A stretch of DNA of 39,661 bases from Pedobacter sp. ASV28 (GCF_016428855.1 NZ_JAELTN010000047.1:1-39661), one strand, 5' to 3'; positions 17,911-26,008 are shown, numbered from the stretch's first letter. Made by a program: numbers and translations. The notes: a model not told the origin generated them from the sequence alone.

Positions 17911-18411
17911 TTAAGCACTTAGTATATTGACAGGAGCCTCTTCGTGCATTTTGGTTTCAAATAGAAGTTCGGAATCGGCGATCAGCTCTATATCCAATTC
18001 CAGTACATTTCGTCCGCAACGATCGGTAAGGTATTTGGGATCTATACTCAGTTTGTTGACTGCCTGAAAATGGTAATGTTGCGGATAAATGATGGTGTCA
18101 ATTTCAAAGTGATCAAGAAAGTTCTTAAAGGCGGCAACTGTACTGCCATAAAAATATTCAATGCCTATACCTTTGATTTTTTGTTGATATTTTTTGCTAT
18201 AAAAATTTATTTTTTCATAAAATTCATCGCTGATATTTTCGTAGTCTTTGCTTCTCCTGCTTAACATCAGCATGTCTGATATGGAGTCCGATAATTTAAA
18301 GGCATGTGAAAATACAATAGTGATGTCCTTTATTTCATGGTTGATGGCAAGGGCATCTATAATTTTAGTGCTTTCTACATTAAAGTCAGTTGGAATTAAT
18401 ACTTTTTTCAT
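17911..18411 (-). CDS. UspA-like (universal stress) protein
   Basis: This 166-residue protein starts MKKVLIPTDFNVESTKIIDALAIN, the first strand and helix of the universal stress protein fold. It has a central ITIVFSHAF strand and ends with a single-domain C-terminus. The GxxGxxxxS nucleotide-binding glycine motif is not evident, so it is a divergent member that may not bind ATP. A purine-rich GAGAGG stands a few bases before its ATG. It is followed closely by the bestrophin gene and preceded by a candidate response-regulator site. Confidence 0.7.
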   Translation of the reverse strand: MKKVLIPTDFNVESTKIIDALAINHEIKDITIVFSHAFKLSDSISDMLMLSRRSKDYENISDEFYEKINFYSKKYQQKIKGIGIEYFYGSTVAAFKNFLDHFEIDTIIYPQHYHFQAVNKLSIDPKYLTDRCGRNVLELDIELIADSELLFETKMHEEAPVNILSA

Positions 18412-18489
18412 AACCTCTCTTGTTTAAATGTTTAAATATTTAATTTAATACAAGTTTAGGTCAGCGATATTATAACCGCATAAGAACAA

Positions 18490-18509
18490 GATTAGAATGA
18501 GATTAGAAT
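18490..18509 (-). promoter_or_regulatory. Candidate operator: 11-bp-spaced direct repeat
   Basis: GATTAGAAT occurs at 18490-18498 and again at 18501-18509, exactly 11 bases apart (ATTCTAATC on the minus strand). Tandem half-sites at one helical turn are typical for OmpR-family response regulators. It lies about 80-100 bases upstream of the UspA-like start, immediately after the histidine kinase gene, so the response regulator at 19872-20549 could bind here. Confidence 0.4.
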
Positions 18510-18510
18510 T

Positions 18511-19872
18511 TTAATTAACAGGGAGCATGACCTTAATTTCAGTGCCAATGCCTTCTTTCGTTTTAATACCTATACTACCTCTATGTAGCCTGATAATATT
18601 AAGTGATAACGGTAAGCCCACCCCATAGCCATTAAAATTGCTGGTATTAGAGGCCCTGAAAAAAGGTTCAAAAATATGTTGAATATCATCTTGTGGAATT
18701 CCTATCCCTTGATCGATTACTGCAATAGATAGTAATTCTCCATTACTTTCAAGCTTTACGTTTACGGGTTTAAAGTCGGAATATTTACAGGCATTGCTTA
18801 CGATGTTGGTTACCGCTAATTTTAGTAAGTTCTTATTGGCCCTTAGCGTTACTGCAGCTTCATCTTCGGGAAGTCTACTTAGGTCCAGTTCAACTTTGCT
18901 CTCGGGATGTACCTGGTAAACGGCATCTTTAATTTCCCAAAGCAGCTCATCTATCCTCACTTCCTCACGAGGTTGTACTTTCCCATTAAAGCCCGATTGC
19001 GCAAGCCCTAGAAGGCTTGTAAGAATATGCTCTAATCTATCTGATTCACTTTTAATTTTGCGCAGTGCTTGTAGATGTTCTTTCGAGTCCATTCTCGAGT
19101 CCATGGCTAGTTCAACTTCACCACTGATAATGGTTAGTGGTGTTCTGAGTTCATGGGACGCATTGCTGATAAAGTTGTTTTGGGTTTCGAAAGCTGTTTC
19201 CAGTCTATTGAGCATGTTGTTGAAAGTCTGCGCCAGTTCAGACATCTCGTCGCCACCATAGCTTTTTACATCAAGACGAAGATGGAGATTCTCTGCCTTG
19301 ATCTTTTTCATGCTCTTGATGATATTACGCAGAGGACCGAGGGTATAGTTTGAAAATTTCCATCCTACAATGAAAGAAAGAAAAATGGAAAGAAAGAAAC
19401 CGGCGATTAATATTTTCTGTAGGTCTTTGAGTTCACGAAATCCGAAAGGATCATTGGCTGCTATGACCACGATATACCCTTGGTTGTTGCTTTCAAAATA
19501 TTTGCCTGCATAAAAATGGTTTTCTTTTCGATAACGAGCCATTTTACCTTCTTTTATCTTGTTGTAAAAGCCGATAGGTAAATCATCATCGGTACTAATT
19601 CCAGGATGCATATTCGTGTCTGCCTTAATTACGTACTCTTTTTCAGAGGGCAGCCTTTCTAAATATTGACTGCGCATTTTAGAGTAAGCGTCGTTGTTTA
19701 CGTCTTCAAATAGCTTAATTTGTGCAGCAATATTTACCCTAGCCTCCAATCGTTTGTAAAAATCTTCGAAGGCAAATTCATTCGAAAAGTACCATACAAA
19801 GCTACTCAGCAAAGAAATGATGATAGCTGAAAGAATGGCAAATAATAAGGTGATTTTTTTGGCGATCTGCAT
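18511..19872 (-). CDS. Sensor histidine kinase with HAMP domain
   Basis: The 453-residue kinase has a first membrane helix at about 7-29 and an extracytoplasmic domain of about 120 residues. A second helix follows at about 153-173, then a HAMP domain (about 174-226) and the H-box SNASHELRTPL with H240. The ATPase core has the N-box (NIVSNACKYSD), G1 (DQGIGIPQDD), F box (FEPFFRAS) and G2 (GYGVGLPLSL). It is in the CusS/CzcS-like class by layout. The ATG shares one base with the response regulator stop (TAATG), so the two are translated as a pair. The sensed signal is not visible. Confidence 0.92.
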   Translation of the reverse strand: MQIAKKITLLFAILSAIIISLLSSFVWYFSNEFAFEDFYKRLEARVNIAAQIKLFEDVNNDAYSKMRSQYLERLPSEKEYVIKADTNMHPGISTDDDLPIGFYNKIKEGKMARYRKENHFYAGKYFESNNQGYIVVIAANDPFGFRELKDLQKILIAGFFLSIFLSFIVGWKFSNYTLGPLRNIIKSMKKIKAENLHLRLDVKSYGGDEMSELAQTFNNMLNRLETAFETQNNFISNASHELRTPLTIISGEVELAMDSRMDSKEHLQALRKIKSESDRLEHILTSLLGLAQSGFNGKVQPREEVRIDELLWEIKDAVYQVHPESKVELDLSRLPEDEAAVTLRANKNLLKLAVTNIVSNACKYSDFKPVNVKLESNGELLSIAVIDQGIGIPQDDIQHIFEPFFRASNTSNFNGYGVGLPLSLNIIRLHRGSIGIKTKEGIGTEIKVMLPVN

Positions 19873-20549
19873 TAGGACTCTTTTAGTACATAACCCAATC
19901 CTACTGCAGTGTGGATCAATTTGGGACTGGCATTCTTATCTATTTTCTTGCGCAGGTAATTAACATACACATCAACTACGTTAGTGCCAAGATTAAAGTC
20001 TATGTCCCATACGTTCTCCAATATATCTATCCTGGAAAGGATTTTCGATTTGTTTTTGGCCATGAATTCCAAAAGGCGATATTCGGTAGCGGTAAGGGTA
20101 ATCTCTGTATTATTTCTTTTTACAGACTTTGCCGTAAGGTTAATATGTAGGTCGGCGATATTGATGGTGTGGTCTGGAACTATGCTGCCCTTGTATCTTC
20201 TTAGCAACATCCTGATCCGTGCAAAGAGCTCGGCAAATTTGAATGGTTTGATCAGGTAGTCATCTGCACCATTATCCAGCCCATTAACTATATTCTCTGT
20301 TGTCCCCAGTGCCGTTAGCATAATGATGGGTATGTTTGGTTTTTCTTTCTTAATGATCTTACATAGTTCAAGGCCATTGATTCCAGGGAGCATAATATCT
20401 AGGATAATCAAATCAAAATTATTTGATTTTGCCATTTGTTCTCCTGTTAACCCATCGGGCGCAACACTTACCTCAAAGCCTTCTGCAGTTAGACCTCTCA
20501 ATACCACCGACACCACATTTGGCTCGTCTTCAACAAGTAATAAATTCAT
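19872..20549 (-). CDS. OmpR-family response regulator
   Basis: The protein (225 residues from the ATG at 20549) has a receiver domain with VEDEPN at 6-11, phosphoacceptor D51 (LIILDIMLPG) and K102 near LIKPF. It also has a C-terminal OmpR/PhoB winged helix (about 125-225) with LTATEYRLLEFMAKN and VVDVYVNYLRKKID. A TTG nine bases upstream would add three residues but the receiver strand begins at MNLLLVEDE. It precedes the kinase in the same transcript. Likely targets include the UspA-like/bestrophin unit, where a direct repeat suitable for this class lies. Confidence 0.92.
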   Translation of the reverse strand: MNLLLVEDEPNVVSVVLRGLTAEGFEVSVAPDGLTGEQMAKSNNFDLIILDIMLPGINGLELCKIIKKEKPNIPIIMLTALGTTENIVNGLDNGADDYLIKPFKFAELFARIRMLLRRYKGSIVPDHTINIADLHINLTAKSVKRNNTEITLTATEYRLLEFMAKNKSKILSRIDILENVWDIDFNLGTNVVDVYVNYLRKKIDKNASPKLIHTAVGLGYVLKES

Positions 20550-20680
20550 TATTGGCAAATAGTTTAAAAAAAAGGAAATAAAAAAATATAAAATAGGTTT
20601 GTGTTGAATTTTTATTGTTTTTTAACGTTAATTAGACAAAATTGTTTGGGATTTGAACATGTAAAGGTGTTTCTAAAATA

Positions 20681-20717
20681 AAAACCCTTTTAATTGGCGA
20701 AAATTAAAAGGGTTTTT
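20681..20717 (-). terminator. Terminator after the SRPBCC gene
   Basis: AAAACCCTTTTAATT (20681-20695) pairs with AATTAAAAGGGTTTT (20702-20716) around a six-base loop. It lies just downstream of the stop of the gene at 20738. The minus strand continues T-rich, as needed for a rho-independent terminator. Confidence 0.85.
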
Positions 20718-20737
20718 ATGGCAATAAGTAGGCGAAA

Positions 20738-21265
20738 TTATTTTTCGGACTTTTCTTTTAGTGAAAGTAGCCCCTCTTCAAAATCTTTTCCAATCATTCT
20801 GTCCATCATAAGGCTCATCCATTTGCTGAACACATTTTCGTTTTTACCACTCATGGTCCAGGTAACTTTGTTTTGCTCCCCATCTTTTGTGATATAGAAA
20901 TGTGTTTCGGCTATGCTCTCAAAAGGCTTAATGAATTTTAATTCAATGCTGACTAATTCGTACGGTTTTACAGCGGTAATTCTCATCTGTCCACTGCCCA
21001 CTTCTTTTCCTTCCCATTGATAGAGGTGATCGGGTGCCGCAACAGGCCCACTTACTGTTACTTTAGCACTTGGTTCCTTTTTTAACCAGGGGTTCCATTT
21101 GCCAAATTCGTTGAAGTCTGCAATATTTCGATAAATAACACTATCGGGAGCGGCAATACTGATGGTTCTGCCAACAGAGTACGTTTTGGGAAGGAATAGA
21201 CCTCCTATAAACAGAATGGCAATTATTACTAAAATAATTACAAGAAAAATTTTAAGAAATTTCAT
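20738..21265 (-). CDS. SRPBCC family protein, membrane-anchored
   Basis: The 175-residue protein has an N-terminal hydrophobic helix (about 5-25). The START/SRPBCC fold follows, beginning YSVGRTISIAAPDSVIYRNIADFNEFGKWNPW at about 30-61. In this family the segment IxAPxxxVwxxlxDfxxwxxWNPW is typical, and the C-terminal helix (SKWMSLMMDRMIGKDFEEGLLSLK) lines the pocket. Homologues are annotated polyketide cyclase-like; they bind small hydrophobic molecules or act as co-chaperones, but the ligand here is unknown. It is monocistronic by spacing and has its own terminator. Confidence 0.85.
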   Translation of the reverse strand: MKFLKIFLVIILVIIAILFIGGLFLPKTYSVGRTISIAAPDSVIYRNIADFNEFGKWNPWLKKEPSAKVTVSGPVAAPDHLYQWEGKEVGSGQMRITAVKPYELVSIELKFIKPFESIAETHFYITKDGEQNKVTWTMSGKNENVFSKWMSLMMDRMIGKDFEEGLLSLKEKSEK

Positions 21266-21324
21266 AATGTTTTGATTTGATGTTATTTAAAGGTAGTAAA
21301 ATATCATCAAACCAAATAAATTCA

Positions 21325-21996
21325 TTAAGGGGTAGGGGCGCCTTTTAATCCCAGATCTTTAAGATTATATCTGATCAGTTTCATAAAATCGGCTCCGGGG
21401 TCATTTTTTCCTGTTTGATATTTTGGATTGGTTTCTTTCCACAGGCTTGTGGTCTTAAACTTGGTATATTCATAATGACCAATGAGGTATTGGATATGGT
21501 ATTTTTTATGGAGGTACCTCACCAATTGCTCATTTGCTAAGAGTTGGGCTTCTGTTAAGGGAAAATTGGAACTGCCTACATTTTCTATTCCGATAGCACA
21601 ATAGTTGAGACCAATAACATGTCGGGCAAAATAGTTGTCGGGCATTAAACGGTAAATGGTACCATCCCTATCTATCAGATACTGTGAAGAGGTATTTAAA
21701 CTACTTACCTGAGCAATATCTTTCCTGTCGCCATTAGGAAGCTTAGGTTGATTAAAGGCATTAAACGTAGAAGAGAAAGTTTTAGCTGCGGTCCAATGTA
21801 AAACAACCATTACAGGTGTGATCGTAGGCGTATTCTTGACGAGCCCGTGTCTTTCTTTAAGATAGGCTAAAGATAGTCTAACCCTTGTCGAATCGTAAAT
21901 AATGGGTTTGTCTATGATTTTTATTTCTTGGGCAGTTAATAAGGAAATGCCAACAAAAAATAAACCAGTAAAGATTTTTAAAAATGACCAGTTCAT
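21325..21996 (-). CDS. Exported N-acetylmuramoyl-L-alanine amidase (AmpD-like)
   Basis: The 223-residue protein has a signal peptide (hydrophobic 5-20, cleavage likely after TAQ near 23) and an Amidase_2 domain. Zinc ligands expected from AmpD are visible as H67 (VVLHWTAA), H174 (IGHYEYTKF) and D199 (KNDPGADF). About 17 extra residues lie between the second and third ligand. H126 and the SQYLIDRDGTIYRLMPD core are also present. It would cleave the bond between N-acetylmuramic acid and the peptide stem in the periplasm, in wall turnover or remodelling. An alternative is a recycling amidase acting on anhydro-muropeptides. Confidence 0.88.
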   Translation of the reverse strand: MNWSFLKIFTGLFFVGISLLTAQEIKIIDKPIIYDSTRVRLSLAYLKERHGLVKNTPTITPVMVVLHWTAAKTFSSTFNAFNQPKLPNGDRKDIAQVSSLNTSSQYLIDRDGTIYRLMPDNYFARHVIGLNYCAIGIENVGSSNFPLTEAQLLANEQLVRYLHKKYHIQYLIGHYEYTKFKTTSLWKETNPKYQTGKNDPGADFMKLIRYNLKDLGLKGAPTP

Positions 21997-22093
21997 ATGT
22001 AATTTATAAAACCTTAATGTTCTTTAAGTATTTTCTTCAATCCTTAACGTTGTTTTTTAAAACACAATATCGAAAAGCAATTTTAAAAACTAA

Positions 22094-22229
22094 ACCACAG
22101 AGAAACATAGGATGTTTTGTTTAAGAGTTGAAACCTAGATAGAAAGATAAATCTTCAAACATAGCTTAAGTAGTCTATGTAAATGCTTTATATCTTCCAG
22201 CTAATAGAAAAGCTATATGTCTATGTGGT
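22094..22229. repeat. Intergenic repeat with inverted termini
   Basis: ACCACAGAGAAACATAG (22094-22110) is nearly the inverse of CTATATGTCTATGTGGT (22213-22229): pairing ACCACA/TGTGGT and CATAG/CTATG with a few mismatches. The ~100 bases between hold a further CTATGTAAATG-like segment and no reading frame. I recognise the style (CCACAGAGAAACATAG ... CTATGTGGT) as common dispersed Bacteroidetes intergenic elements. It fills the gap between the amidase start and the retropepsin gene end. Confidence 0.5.
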
Positions 22230-22232
22230 GAA

Positions 22233-22658
22233 TCATGTTTTATAAAACCTCAGTAGTTTTTTCTTATAGTCTATTTTGCAGTTAAACTGCATTAAAATAT
22301 CACCACCAATAATGCCAGCAATAGCGGGTTGCCCCATTTGGATATAGGTATCTGAAACACTTTGTAGGTCAATGGCCACCGTTTCATAGTTTTTTAGGTT
22401 TAACCCACCAATTTTCAGGAGAGGAATAGTGCCCATTAAAGTACTTGCACTACTAAATATGGTAGCAGCTTGTTGTTCTTCGTGTTCCTCTAAATGTGTA
22501 AGGTGCTGTTCCAATAATGATTTGTCAAATACAGAGCGTGATGCTCCAGTATCTAATACGGCAAATAATGTTTCTCCAAAAACAACAATTTCCACCAAAA
22601 TGTGGAAACCATTGTCTTGTAAATTAATTAAGATAAGCGGAACGGTAATGGTTCTCAT
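22233..22658 (-). CDS. Retropepsin-like aspartic protease
   Basis: This 141-residue single-domain protein has the D36-T-G-A-S motif of clan AA aspartic proteases in FAVLDTGASRSVFDKSLLE. An NYETVAIDL strand and GIIGGDILMQFNCKIDYKKKLLRFYK at the C-terminus also fit the fold. Such proteins act as homodimers, each subunit giving one Asp. No signal peptide is visible, so it probably acts in the cytosol. Its ATG immediately follows the malate dehydrogenase stop with no gap, so the two genes are co-translated. What it cleaves is unknown, and some homologues may have lost activity. Confidence 0.7.
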   Translation of the reverse strand: MRTITVPLILINLQDNGFHILVEIVVFGETLFAVLDTGASRSVFDKSLLEQHLTHLEEHEEQQAATIFSSASTLMGTIPLLKIGGLNLKNYETVAIDLQSVSDTYIQMGQPAIAGIIGGDILMQFNCKIDYKKKLLRFYKT

Positions 22659-23597
22659 TTATATTAGCTTCATTTCTGCCAGTACGTTATTCATGTTGCG
22701 AACGGCATCGGCACTTTTATTAAATGCCGCTTGTTCGTTTTCGTTTAAACGATAATCGATAATTTTTTCCCATCCATTTTTTCCAACAATAACAGGTACA
22801 CCCAAGCAAATATCTTGCTGGCCATATTCACCATCTAGTGCAACACAGCAAGTGAATAGTTTTTTCTCGTCGCGTACAATAGCTTCTACCAAGGCTGCAC
22901 CTGCCGCACCTGGAGCATACCATGCAGAGGTTCCCAAAAGGCCAGTTAAGGTTGCCCCACCTACCATGGTGTCGGCAGCTACCTTTGCTAAGGTAGCTTC
23001 ATCCAATAGATCGGTGACCGGTAGGCTTTGATAAGTGGCATATCTGGTCAATGGAATCATAGTGGTATCGCCATGACCACCTATAACAAAACCTTGCAGA
23101 TCATTAGCGTTGCAGTTAAGGGCTACACTTAAATAATATTTAAAGCGGGAGCTATCTAGTGTTCCCCCCATACCAATAATTCTGTGCTTTGGTAAGCCAA
23201 GAGATTTTAATGCCAAATAGGTCATGGTATCCATCGGATTGCTAATAACGATGATAATAGCATCTGGAGAGTATTTCAAGATGTTTTCGGCTACGCCCTT
23301 AACAATTCCGGCATTGATGCCAATCAGTTCTTCGCGGGTCATTCCAGGTTTGCGGGGCAGCCCTGAGGTAATTACCGCAACTGCCGAACCTGCAGTTTGG
23401 CTATAGTCATTGGTTACGCCTTTTATCTTCGTGTCGAAGCCTAGCAATGTTGCTGTTTGCATCATATCTATTGCTTTACCTTCGGCAAAGCCCTCTTTAA
23501 TATCCAGCAATATTAATTCTTCAGCTAATTCTTTTCTGGCAATGTTATCTGCACAAGTTGCGCCAACGGCACCAGCACCTACTACAGTTATTTTCAT
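22659..23597 (-). CDS. mdh: Malate dehydrogenase (NAD-dependent)
   Basis: This 312-residue lactate/malate dehydrogenase-type enzyme oxidises malate to oxaloacetate in the TCA cycle. It has the Rossmann motif VVGAGAVGAT (5-14), D32 as NAD selector, R82/R88 in the mobile loop (LPRKPGMTREE), N120 (ISNPMD), R151, and catalytic H175 in GGHGDTTM. Arginine in the loop (PRKPGMTR) marks malate rather than lactate specificity. Length fits the LDH-like MDH group. It diverges from the small gene at 23798 and leads the mdh-retropepsin transcript. Confidence 0.95.
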   Translation of the reverse strand: MKITVVGAGAVGATCADNIARKELAEELILLDIKEGFAEGKAIDMMQTATLLGFDTKIKGVTNDYSQTAGSAVAVITSGLPRKPGMTREELIGINAGIVKGVAENILKYSPDAIIIVISNPMDTMTYLALKSLGLPKHRIIGMGGTLDSSRFKYYLSVALNCNANDLQGFVIGGHGDTTMIPLTRYATYQSLPVTDLLDEATLAKVAADTMVGGATLTGLLGTSAWYAPGAAGAALVEAIVRDEKKLFTCCVALDGEYGQQDICLGVPVIVGKNGWEKIIDYRLNENEQAAFNKSADAVRNMNNVLAEMKLI

Positions 23598-23664
23598 TTG
23601 AGGTTGTTTAAGGTTACTACTTATAGAATTTTTACGCGACTAAGGTATCGAATTGTATCAGCTT

Positions 23665-23697
23665 AAAAAAGTGGTTTTTGTAATTGGACACTTTTTT
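23665..23697. repeat. A/T-rich palindrome in the mdh upstream region
   Basis: AAAAAAGTG (23665-23673) pairs perfectly with CACTTTTTT (23689-23697). Both neighbouring genes point away from here, so it does not look like a terminator for either; it may be an operator or structural element. Confidence 0.35.
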
Positions 23698-23723
23698 GAT
23701 GTAAGGTAACTTAAATGATAGAC

Positions 23724-23752
23724 ATGGTTTTTTTTCAAAAAAATAAAACCAT
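23724..23752. repeat. Second A/T-rich palindrome in the mdh upstream region
   Basis: ATGGTTTT (23724-23731) and AAAACCAT (23745-23752) form a perfect eight-base inverted repeat with T-rich and A-rich inner sequence. Like the previous palindrome, it sits in the divergent region between mdh and 23798. Confidence 0.3.
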
Positions 23753-23797
23753 CTGATATTCTAATTGTTATCGCTATTCCCACTTAATTTTTTGAAT

Positions 23798-24073
23798 ATG
23801 AATATAAAGGAATTATTGTTGAACGGGAAAGCGTTTTTGGCTCTTTTAAATGATTTTGCGATAGAAGCAAAAAATGTGATTATTCAAGATGAAGAGATGC
23901 TTTTTGTTGGAGCAAATAACTCAAAAAACACTACGTTAAAAGAAACAGTTTGTATTGAAGGTAAAAATGAAGAAGGGATTTTTAATTTCTTCGGCACCTT
24001 GCATTTTAACCTACTGGATAAATTGGCCGTTTTTGAAATGCAGGGATTTGAAAAGGTAGCGCCAAAAGCTTAA
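23798..24073 (+). CDS. Small hypothetical protein
   Basis: I do not recognise this 91-residue protein. It has no signal peptide or membrane helix. Composition alternates short helices and beta-strands (MNIKELLLNGKAFLALLNDF at 1-20, then IIQDEEMLFVG and KETVCIEGKNEEGIFNFFGTLHFNLLDKLAVFEMQGFE). The pattern suggests a small alpha/beta fold. I start it at the ATG at 23798; an upstream TTG at 23765 would add 11 residues but is less likely. It diverges from mdh and is followed 82 bases later by the broken porin gene. Confidence 0.55.
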   Translation: MNIKELLLNGKAFLALLNDFAIEAKNVIIQDEEMLFVGANNSKNTTLKETVCIEGKNEEGIFNFFGTLHFNLLDKLAVFEMQGFEKVAPKA

Positions 24074-24155
24074 GCCACTTTTTAATTCGCCGGAAAATGT
24101 ATTATCAACGAAAGCATAATTTATATCGCTGTTCACTATTTTAAATTATTTTTTT

Positions 24156-24744
24156 ATGAAAAAAATTACCTTGGCTGCCTTTTTGATTTGCTGTACATTT
24201 TTTGCGTTTGGTCAATTACTCCCCTCATTTCAATTTGGAGTAAAAGGGGGGCTAAACTTGGCCAAGTTCAACACTGAAAATACTTTTGGTAGTGATAATA
24301 AGGCAGGCTATTATGTAGGGATTTGGACCCGCATTGGCGCAGCAGGAATACATTTGCAGCCAGAGCTATATTTATCTGGAAAAAATACGGTACTAAAAAG
24401 TAGTGGCGGGGAGGAAAACAAGGTAAACTTTACCAGCTTAGATGTACCTATTTTAGTGGGTACTAAGCTTGGAGCCGCGGGGATAGGCTTAAGGCTAAAT
24501 ACAGGACCTGTTATCTCATTTATTTTAAGTGAGGACCAAAGTTTCAATCAAGCGGCATCCAATGTATTTAAGGGTAACTTTTAAAGGACAGGGTTTTGCA
24601 TGGCAATTTGGAACCGGCTTGGACATAGGTAAGTTAAATGTTGATTTGCGATATGAATTGGGATTATCCAAGCTTAATTCGGCAGGTTATCCAGATACAA
24701 AACTAAACATCTTCACGCTTGGCCTAGGTATAAAATTATTTTAG
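24156..24744 (+). pseudogene. Porin-family outer-membrane protein, frameshifted
   Basis: The gene starts with MKKITLAAFLICCTFFAFGQ (signal peptide) and continues as an OMP_b-brl/PorT-like barrel: FQFGVKGGLNLAKFN, HLQPELYLSGKN, TSLDVPILVGTKLGAAGIGLRLNTGPV. This frame stops at 24582-24584, inside TTTT at 24579-24582. If one T is removed, translation continues seamlessly as FKGQGFAWQFGTGLDIGKLNVDLRYELGL to the end at 24744 (ending LGLGIKLF). It would give about 195 residues, the usual size, with a barrel-type C-terminal aromatic. A single-base insertion in a T run may be a sequencing error; otherwise the gene is a recent pseudogene. Confidence 0.8.
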
Positions 24745-24869
24745 GAGAGCATTTCTCAAATTTAGGCGCAGTCTAGTCAATGTGTTAGAAGATTTATATG
24801 CCTATTTACAAAGTTTTTAAGAATAAGAACATGCTGCTGGGTTTATGGCTTTATTTATAGGTCATTTCG

Positions 24870-25790
24870 TTAGATAATCTCTTTTAGCTCATAGGTGAAA
24901 GCGCCTTTAATAGGCTTAATGTCTTTATGTCTGTTTTCACTACGTACCTTAATAAAACATGCGCCAAAGTAAAATATTAAGGAAGAATAAAAAACAAAAA
25001 GCATTACCAATACAATTGAGCCCGAGGCTCCATATATATTCTCTATATTACTCAATGGCAACATAATTCTAAGGACATATTTCCCCAAGGTAAACAATAT
25101 GCCCGTAAGCAGCCCACCTTGTATAGATATTTTCCAGCTGGGCCTTGCATTGGTTAAAAACCTAAAAAGTACGGTAAACCAAGTAGTGACGATAAGTGTA
25201 AATAAGGTTTGGTTTAAAGCCCATAATATCCATTTCCCGAAATTTGGCGAGGTATTGCTTAAGTAGGTGCTTACAAAGGCCTGTAAACTATCGGTGACCA
25301 AACCTACAAAGAATAAGATCCCTGCCAATAAGATGATAATCATTGATCTTCCTCTTATTTTAAGCGTGAATAAAAAGCTTGCTTTTTCATCCATGCCAAT
25401 ATTCCAAATCTGCTCTACCGAGTTTTTGATGACGTTGAAAAGGGTAGTGGCCACAAAAATAAAAAAGACAAAACTTAATATCGTTGCCCACAAGTTATGG
25501 TCTACTCCCCTTATATTTCTTAGGGTTTCCCTTATCTGGTTTGTACTACTTGGAATAAGGATCTGGGAAATCCTTTCAAAAATTCTGGTGACTAATATTT
25601 TTCTATCGATAAAAAATCCAAAAAGCCTGATCAAGATCAAAAGAATAGGGGGAATGGCAAAATTGGCAAAAAACGCTGTGGCGCCTGCCAACCTCAGTGG
25701 ATCATTCTTCCTGAATAAAAAAAATGTCTTTTGTAGATGAAAACAAAAACTTATGAAATCCGATTTTTTAATGATAGCTATCTTTCCCAT
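24870..25790 (-). CDS. YihY/BrkB-like membrane protein
   Basis: This 306-residue membrane protein is of the YihY/virulence factor BrkB family (once called RNase BN), with about six hydrophobic segments. Typical marks are the early F-R-K-N-D-P-L-R-L-A-G-A-T-A-F-F-A-N-F-A (about 28-47), a segment with VEQIWNIG near 126-133, and GSIVLVMLFVFYSSLIFYFGACF near 259-281. Function is unknown; it was shown not to be a ribonuclease. The ATG at 25790 is preferred over a TTG six bases upstream. It converges on the broken porin gene. Confidence 0.85.
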   Translation of the reverse strand: MGKIAIIKKSDFISFCFHLQKTFFLFRKNDPLRLAGATAFFANFAIPPILLILIRLFGFFIDRKILVTRIFERISQILIPSSTNQIRETLRNIRGVDHNLWATILSFVFFIFVATTLFNVIKNSVEQIWNIGMDEKASFLFTLKIRGRSMIIILLAGILFFVGLVTDSLQAFVSTYLSNTSPNFGKWILWALNQTLFTLIVTTWFTVLFRFLTNARPSWKISIQGGLLTGILFTLGKYVLRIMLPLSNIENIYGASGSIVLVMLFVFYSSLIFYFGACFIKVRSENRHKDIKPIKGAFTYELKEII

Positions 25791-25880
25791 GCTCAACTTT
25801 CAAAAATAACAAAATAAGCCTATAGATGTTCGGCATCGTGTCTTAAAACTGTTACGCAAACAGTTTCGTTAAAAAAATTT

Positions 25881-25908
25881 TTGTTTTCTGGTACAAAAAC
25901 TAACTTTA
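25881..25908 (+). promoter_or_regulatory. Promoter of the glycoside-hydrolase-like gene
   Basis: TTG at 25881-25883 and TAACTTTA at 25901-25908 are separated by 17 bases. This is close to the Bacteroidetes -33/-7 layout (the -7 has A instead of G at the last position). The transcript would start near 25913, so the hairpin at 25928-25984 lies in the 5' UTR of the 26009 gene. Confidence 0.5.
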
Positions 25909-25927
25909 CTAAGCATTAATTAAACCT

Positions 25928-25984
25928 ATGAAACCGTTATAAGCCGCTACCTAGAAGGTAAATTCAGGCTTATGATAGCTTCAT
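25928..25984 (+). promoter_or_regulatory. 5'-UTR hairpin, copy 3 of the recurrent element
   Basis: ATGAAACCGTTATAAGCC (25928-25945) pairs with GGCTTATGATAGCTTCAT (25967-25984) over 18 positions. There are two A.C mismatches and two G.U pairs; the loop holds a small TACC/GGTA hairpin. The first mismatch is at position 6, as in copy 1. The linker after it, CACCTTAAAAAACAATT, resembles those of copies 1 and 2. The start codon is 24 bases downstream. Confidence 0.6.
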
Positions 25985-26008
25985 CACCTTAAAAAACAAT
26001 TTATTCTG

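Noticed and set aside
24156..24744. Two separate small genes (24156-24584 and 24529-24744)
   Set aside because: The two frames join into one normal-length barrel protein if one T is removed, so they are one broken gene.
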